Shown piece after piece: positions 60,194 through 64,000 of a stretch of 64,000 nucleotides of DNA. The stretch comes from Poecilobothrus nobilitatus. Lineage: Eukaryota; Arthropoda; Insecta; Diptera; Dolichopodidae. Each line of letters starts with the position of its first letter. The stretch's first letter is position 1. Below the pieces are notes generated by a model. The model searched no databases, was not told where the DNA came from, and worked only from the letters and a program-made list of their open reading frames with translations. The translations under genes were made by a program, and so were the position numbers. The stretch covers positions 31,326,496 through 31,390,495 of the forward strand of contig OX352774.1 in NCBI GenBank assembly GCA_947095535.1, read 5' to 3'.

Positions 60194-60395
60194 GTATAGA
60201 AGTCTCGGTGGCTTAGTGGGTAAAAGCATATAAAATACGCTGTAAGGACCGAGGGAGTGTGAGTTCAAATACTACAGACGTCGTTAGAATAATTCCTCCC
60301 CCTTACAACATTCACAGCCACGCTTAAAAAGAAAAGGCTGTATAATTTCCTTGTCACATTTATGTGACAGGGGAATAAAATAAAAAACAAACAAA
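60194..60395 (+). mobile_element. tRNA-derived SINE with perfect 11-bp target-site duplication
   Basis: It is flanked by 'aattcaaatat' at 60183-60193 and 60396-60406, an exact 11-bp duplication that fixes both ends. The A box 'tggcttagtggg' is intact and the B box is changed to 'agttcaaatac'. The tail has 'tcacagcc', 'ggctgtataatttcc' and a hairpin 'gtcacattt' / 'atgtgac' (60353-60368), and ends in an A-rich tail. The damaged B box means this copy is unlikely to be transcribed efficiently by polymerase III. Confidence 0.92.
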
Positions 60396-60406
60396 AATTC
60401 AAATAT

Positions 60407-62831
60407 TAAATAATGGAAGCTACTATAATGTTTTAAACGTGAAACAAAATGACAAAATGTGAAGATTTTTAGGTCACTGTCAAAAATACTTTGAATACTT
60501 GGCAAACTTGTACCCAAGGAAGTAACATTTAGAACAAAAATTATTGCTTCACCCTACTAGAGTTATATCATTTTAGGCTATCTTTGGAATAAAATTAAAT
60601 TATTACAGCCGATAACAGATAAGGAAATGTATTTTACTGCAAGGATGAAGGTCATAATCAAAATCGTTAGTAAAGGTTATGTATAAGTAATTCTAAGATA
60701 TTTTAAAACTCCTTAACTTATTTCAAAATAAACAACATAAAATATCTTATATAATATTATGGGAGTACATACTTTATTAATATATAATATGAACGACAAT
60801 GTGTTAGTATACCTTCATCAATTTTTCTTATCAGATTATTAAGGACTTCGTTTACCTTAAGTCAGACATACATCTCAAAAAAAAAAAAATAAAATTTCTC
60901 AAAATATGTAAGTATCTGAATAAAAAATGCTAACCAATATTTATAAAATTTTTGACAATAAATTTTAATCCTTTTTATTTTAAATAATTCGAAATATCGA
61001 AATTAAATGTCCTTGAAAATACATTCAAAAATCAGAAACAAAAAAAAAAATTAAAACAAGAAAAACCTTAAAATCTATAAAAATTATTATTAATAGAAGA
61101 AAATGTCTCTTGAGAGGGAATTCCTTAAAGGAATCTAAAATAATTTCATGATCAAATTATTTAAAAGTTTAAAAATTTTTTACTATTTAAAGATTTAAGT
61201 TTAATCTTTTTCAAAAAAATTTACAATGCAAACATATTAAAAAGGGTCAATTACCTGTTTTTTTTATTTTTTTCCTTTATTAAAAATTTAAATTTTGAAA
61301 ATAGAAAAATCATTTAGGAAATACGTCTACAGTAATTTTTTTTTTTTTTTGATCTTTAAAGTGAACTTTTATTTAAAAAAAAAAAAATAAAAAATAATAA
61401 AACAAAAAAAATAAAAAAAACAAGAAAAACAAAAACTAACTAAGTATCTACAACTATTTTTAATTCATTTATTGTTCAAAAAGGCTCTCTAAAAGCCTCA
61501 TTCAAAAAAAAAAAATATCTATGCAGAGAAAAATATTTTAAAAATTGTATCTCTCAAAATTAAAAGAACACTTAAATTTTTTTTTTCATTTGTAAAATAA
61601 ATTGCTGTTTGCCAAAAAGTTTATCTTTTTCCTAAACTTATGCTTTTTTTTGTTTTTTTTTGTATATAATTTAAAATTGTTTTTTTACCAAAAAATATAA
61701 CTTTTTTCAGTTATACGAAAATTTGTAATTAAATTGTAGAAAATAACAATTTTGTTTTTTTTTTATTCTTTCTATACCTACTCATTTTTGTTATAAAGCA
61801 AATTTTATACTTACAAAATATTTGAAAGTTGCAACTTGCAAATTCAATGCAAGTTTTTCAAGCATAAAGCGTCCCTTCTCATTTTTTTTTGTTTTTTTTT
61901 TTTTTTTTGTTCCCGCAGTTATTTTATTTAATTTAAAAGTTCTATGGTTAGTTGCATCTTTATTAAATTGTAAAATAAACAAAAAAAAAATAAATGATAA
62001 AATAGACAATAATAATTGTGGTTTCCTTTAACTATATAAGCATATAATATACAGAGTAGAACTTTAAAAGCTTTTACTGTAGTAGACACACTGTGGTTAC
62101 TACTTCTATATATCAAATTAAAATAAATAAAAAACCAAAAGTTATATCGTCAAGTTGCAGAAGCAACAGTGGTAATTTCTTACTTACAAAAAAAAAAAAA
62201 AAAAAGAAGGATATCAACTAACAGACTAGTCCTTAAGTTTAACCTTAAAAATAAATTTGAAAAAAAGGTGGGCTGTGGGCACAACTGTTTGTTTAAACCG
62301 TGGGTATATGTATTTTCAAAGTTATTTTTTAAATTTTATTGTATGACATTTTAAACTTTTAGAGAAAATTGAACAACATCTTAAGGCCAATACAGTTTAA
62401 TTGTAGTTAGTATAAAAAAAAAATTTTTTTTTTTTTTCTTTCCTTTTTCTTGTATAATTTTGTTACAAATTAATTTCGTTGCATTGCTATAGAAGCAAAT
62501 TGTGGTAAACAAAAGAAGAAAAGAGTTAATTAAATATAAAATATATATATCTTGTAACAAAAGAAAATAACATAAACATTGTATAAAAAATAATTAAATA
62601 ACTTAAAGAAATTTTTGTTTTTTTTTTTTTTGTTGAAAAAAGTTTATTGTCATGACAGTGCTGTTGCTTTGTGGTCTATTTATTTGTTGAGTTTTTATTA
62701 TTTTTTTTTGTTGTTTATTTTTAAAATTAAAATTAAAAAACTAAATTTCACTTGTTGCATTTTAATCACAGCTGTTTTTAATATTTTACTTTAACAAAAA
62801 CTTACATAATTTTCTTTTACATACTGTACAT
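60407..62831. other. AT-rich DNA, strongly homopolymer-rich from 60.9 kb
   Basis: No gene was recognised. Long A and T runs occur throughout 60880-62660. Frames at 61791-62009, 61822-62031 and 61928-62116 overlap on both strands and are composition artefacts. Confidence 0.6.
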
Positions 62832-63754
62832 AGGGTTTTCCAATTTGAGTGATATGATTTCTTTTCAAAAAAAAACACACTAAATTGTTAAGGAATTTTT
62901 AATTTTTTTTATTTAATGTGAAGTACAATCGATACAATTAAATTCTGAATAAAACGTAATTCAAATGACCTAAACGAGTTCTTTTGCAGGAACGAATTCG
63001 ATGAATCCAATTTTCGAGCACTTTTTCCACTAAATCAAGTTGTATGTCATGAATAGCACGTTTAATATTGACTTCTAAAGCTTGAAGAGAGTTTGGTTTA
63101 TTGCTAAAGACCATAATGACTTCAAATAACCCCACAAGAAATAGTTTAATGGTGTTAAATCACAATTTCTTGAAGGCCATTCAATGTCACAATTTCTTGA
63201 AATAATGGAATCTTCAAACTTTTCTCGCAATAATTTGGTTGTTGCACGTGCTGTGTGGCACGTAGCCCCGTCTTATTGGAACCAGATGTTGTCAAGATCA
63301 ATCTTCTAACAATTTTGGCTATAAAAAGTTGGTTATCATAAATCTATACCGCTCTCCATTGACAGTAACGGTGTTACCAGCTTCATTTCGAAAGAAGTAC
63401 GGATCGATGATTCAACCAGACCAAAAACCACACCAAACTGTCAATTAAGGTGAATATAATGGTTGTTCATGAATAATTTGTGAATTTTCTTCGCACCAGA
63501 ATCGACAGTTTTGTTTATTTACCGCACCACTCAGATGAAAGTAAGCCGCATCGGAGAAGATGATTTTCTTAAAAAAATCGTTAACGTTTTCAAGTTGTTC
63601 CAAGACAGAATCAGCAAATTCACGACGTTTACGGTAGTCCATGATGAAATTGTAAACATTACTGAATACAATGAAAAAAAAATGACAGATCATGACATAC
63701 TACAAATCGCCGAAACGTCACTTAGAAATCATATCACTCAAATTGGAAAACCCT
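62832..63754 (-). mobile_element. Tc1/mariner-type element, internally deleted, termini intact
   Basis: The terminal inverted repeats are 31 bp and identical: 62832-62862, beginning 'agggttttccaatttgag', and its exact complement at 63724-63754. A TA is present at the left junction (62831-62832); the right junction reads 'ttta' and is less clear. Inside, on the minus strand, is a broken transposase. The total length is 923 bp, short of the 1.2-1.4 kb expected, because the transposase N-terminal part is gone. Perfect ends mean it could in principle have been mobilised by an intact relative. Confidence 0.9.
62938..63693 (-). pseudogene. Tc1/mariner-superfamily transposase, N-truncated and broken
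   Basis: This is a cut-and-paste DDE transposase. From 63620 down, the minus strand reads KKIIFSDAAYFHLSGAVNKQN, with the catalytic Asp in FSDAAYFH, then WCEENSQIIHEQPLYSP, a stop, and then LTVWCGFWS. Next is a segment resembling FRNEAGNTVTVNGERYR (about 63345-63400), and further down a WPSRNCDLTPL block (about 63165-63200) with the second catalytic Asp. The end is NKPNSLQALEVNIKRAIHDI, with RTRLGHL before the stop near 62938. Several stops and frameshifts lie between. The helix-turn-helix DNA-binding half (about 150 residues) is replaced by a short stretch before the terminal repeat. Plus-strand frames at 63511-63934 are shadows. Confidence 0.85.
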
Positions 63755-63830
63755 TTATATATATATCTATATAACGGGTATGTAACGGGATATATATATA
63801 TGTTTGCAAGAAAAATAGTTATTACTTTTA

Positions 63831-63886
63831 TATATTATATACATAATATATATTATATACATAATATATATTATATACATAATATA
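63831..63886. repeat. 18-bp tandem repeat of self-complementary unit
   Basis: Three exact copies of 'tatattatatacataata' plus two bases. The unit is largely self-complementary, so the array could form hairpins. It lies about 75 bp beyond the mariner element. Confidence 0.85.
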
Positions 63887-64000
63887 GAAAAAGTTCTGGG
63901 ACAATTTAAAAGTAGTATAAAGTTTAGAACTTGAAAAAAAAAAAAGAACAAGAAATTCACAAAAACGTAAGATTTATTAAGACTTTATTATAACAGAACT
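63887..64000. other. AT-rich end of window
   Basis: Nothing recognised. Confidence 0.5.

Noticed and set aside
63511..63934. Plus-strand frames at the right end
   Set aside because: They are antisense to the transposase remnant or arise from the 18-bp repeat.

Overview
The window looks like non-coding DNA from an insect, most likely a fly (Diptera). The base composition is extremely AT-rich, with hundreds of A or T runs of 9-29 bases, short ATGTACAT-type microsatellites, and repeat families ending in CGGACGGAC and a 'tacgggtata' terminus of a kind common in fly genomes. The organism call is an inference from style, not from a diagnostic gene. I recognise no intact host gene, no rRNA, no functional tRNA, no CRISPR and no prokaryotic feature. 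Almost everything that can be named is a transposable element or its wreckage, sitting in unique AT-rich sequence that could equally be intergenic or a large intron.

Layout. 1-4.1 kb: degenerate repeats (family C, then two copies of family B, one interrupted by a small palindromic MITE). 4.1-6.3 kb: homopolymer-rich unique DNA. 6.3-7.4 kb: a reversed tRNA-derived SINE and a long tRNA-headed SINE. 10.4-11.7 kb: a segment bounded by about 120-bp inverted repeats. 13.8-15.4 kb: a complete family A element. 22.8-23.4 kb: a foldback element with a 9-bp flanking duplication. 25.0-26.1 kb: a SINE with target-site duplication and the cysteine-rich tail of a piggyBac-type transposase. 28.1-29.2 kb: the RNase H and 3' end of a LINE. 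30.8-31.3 kb: a decayed LINE reverse transcriptase. 33.6-34.3 kb: a second long tRNA-headed SINE. 36.9-37.3 and 41.9-43.8 kb: further family A copies, the second with 259-bp internal tandem repeats. 38.6-39.1 kb: a possible solo LTR. 47.7-50.0 kb: a SINE and a family B copy with two nearly identical 477-bp units. 51.1-55.7 kb: two more LINE fragments, one with its poly(A) tail. 60.2 kb: a SINE with a perfect 11-bp duplication. 62.8-63.8 kb: an internally deleted Tc1/mariner element with its 31-bp terminal inverted repeats intact.

How the parts relate. The SINEs carry RNA polymerase III A and B boxes and have no proteins of their own, so they would depend on LINE enzymes; the LINE pieces here are all truncated or frameshifted. 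Families A and B share internal modules and the CGGAC-rich segment near the 3' end, so they look like branches of one non-autonomous superfamily. The most interesting signals are the covarying inverted ends of family A, the recent 477-bp tandem duplication in family B, the 9-bp-TSD foldback element, the IR-bounded segment at 10.4-11.7 kb and a compensatory change in a SINE 3' hairpin. I did not find a convincing novel multi-gene system.
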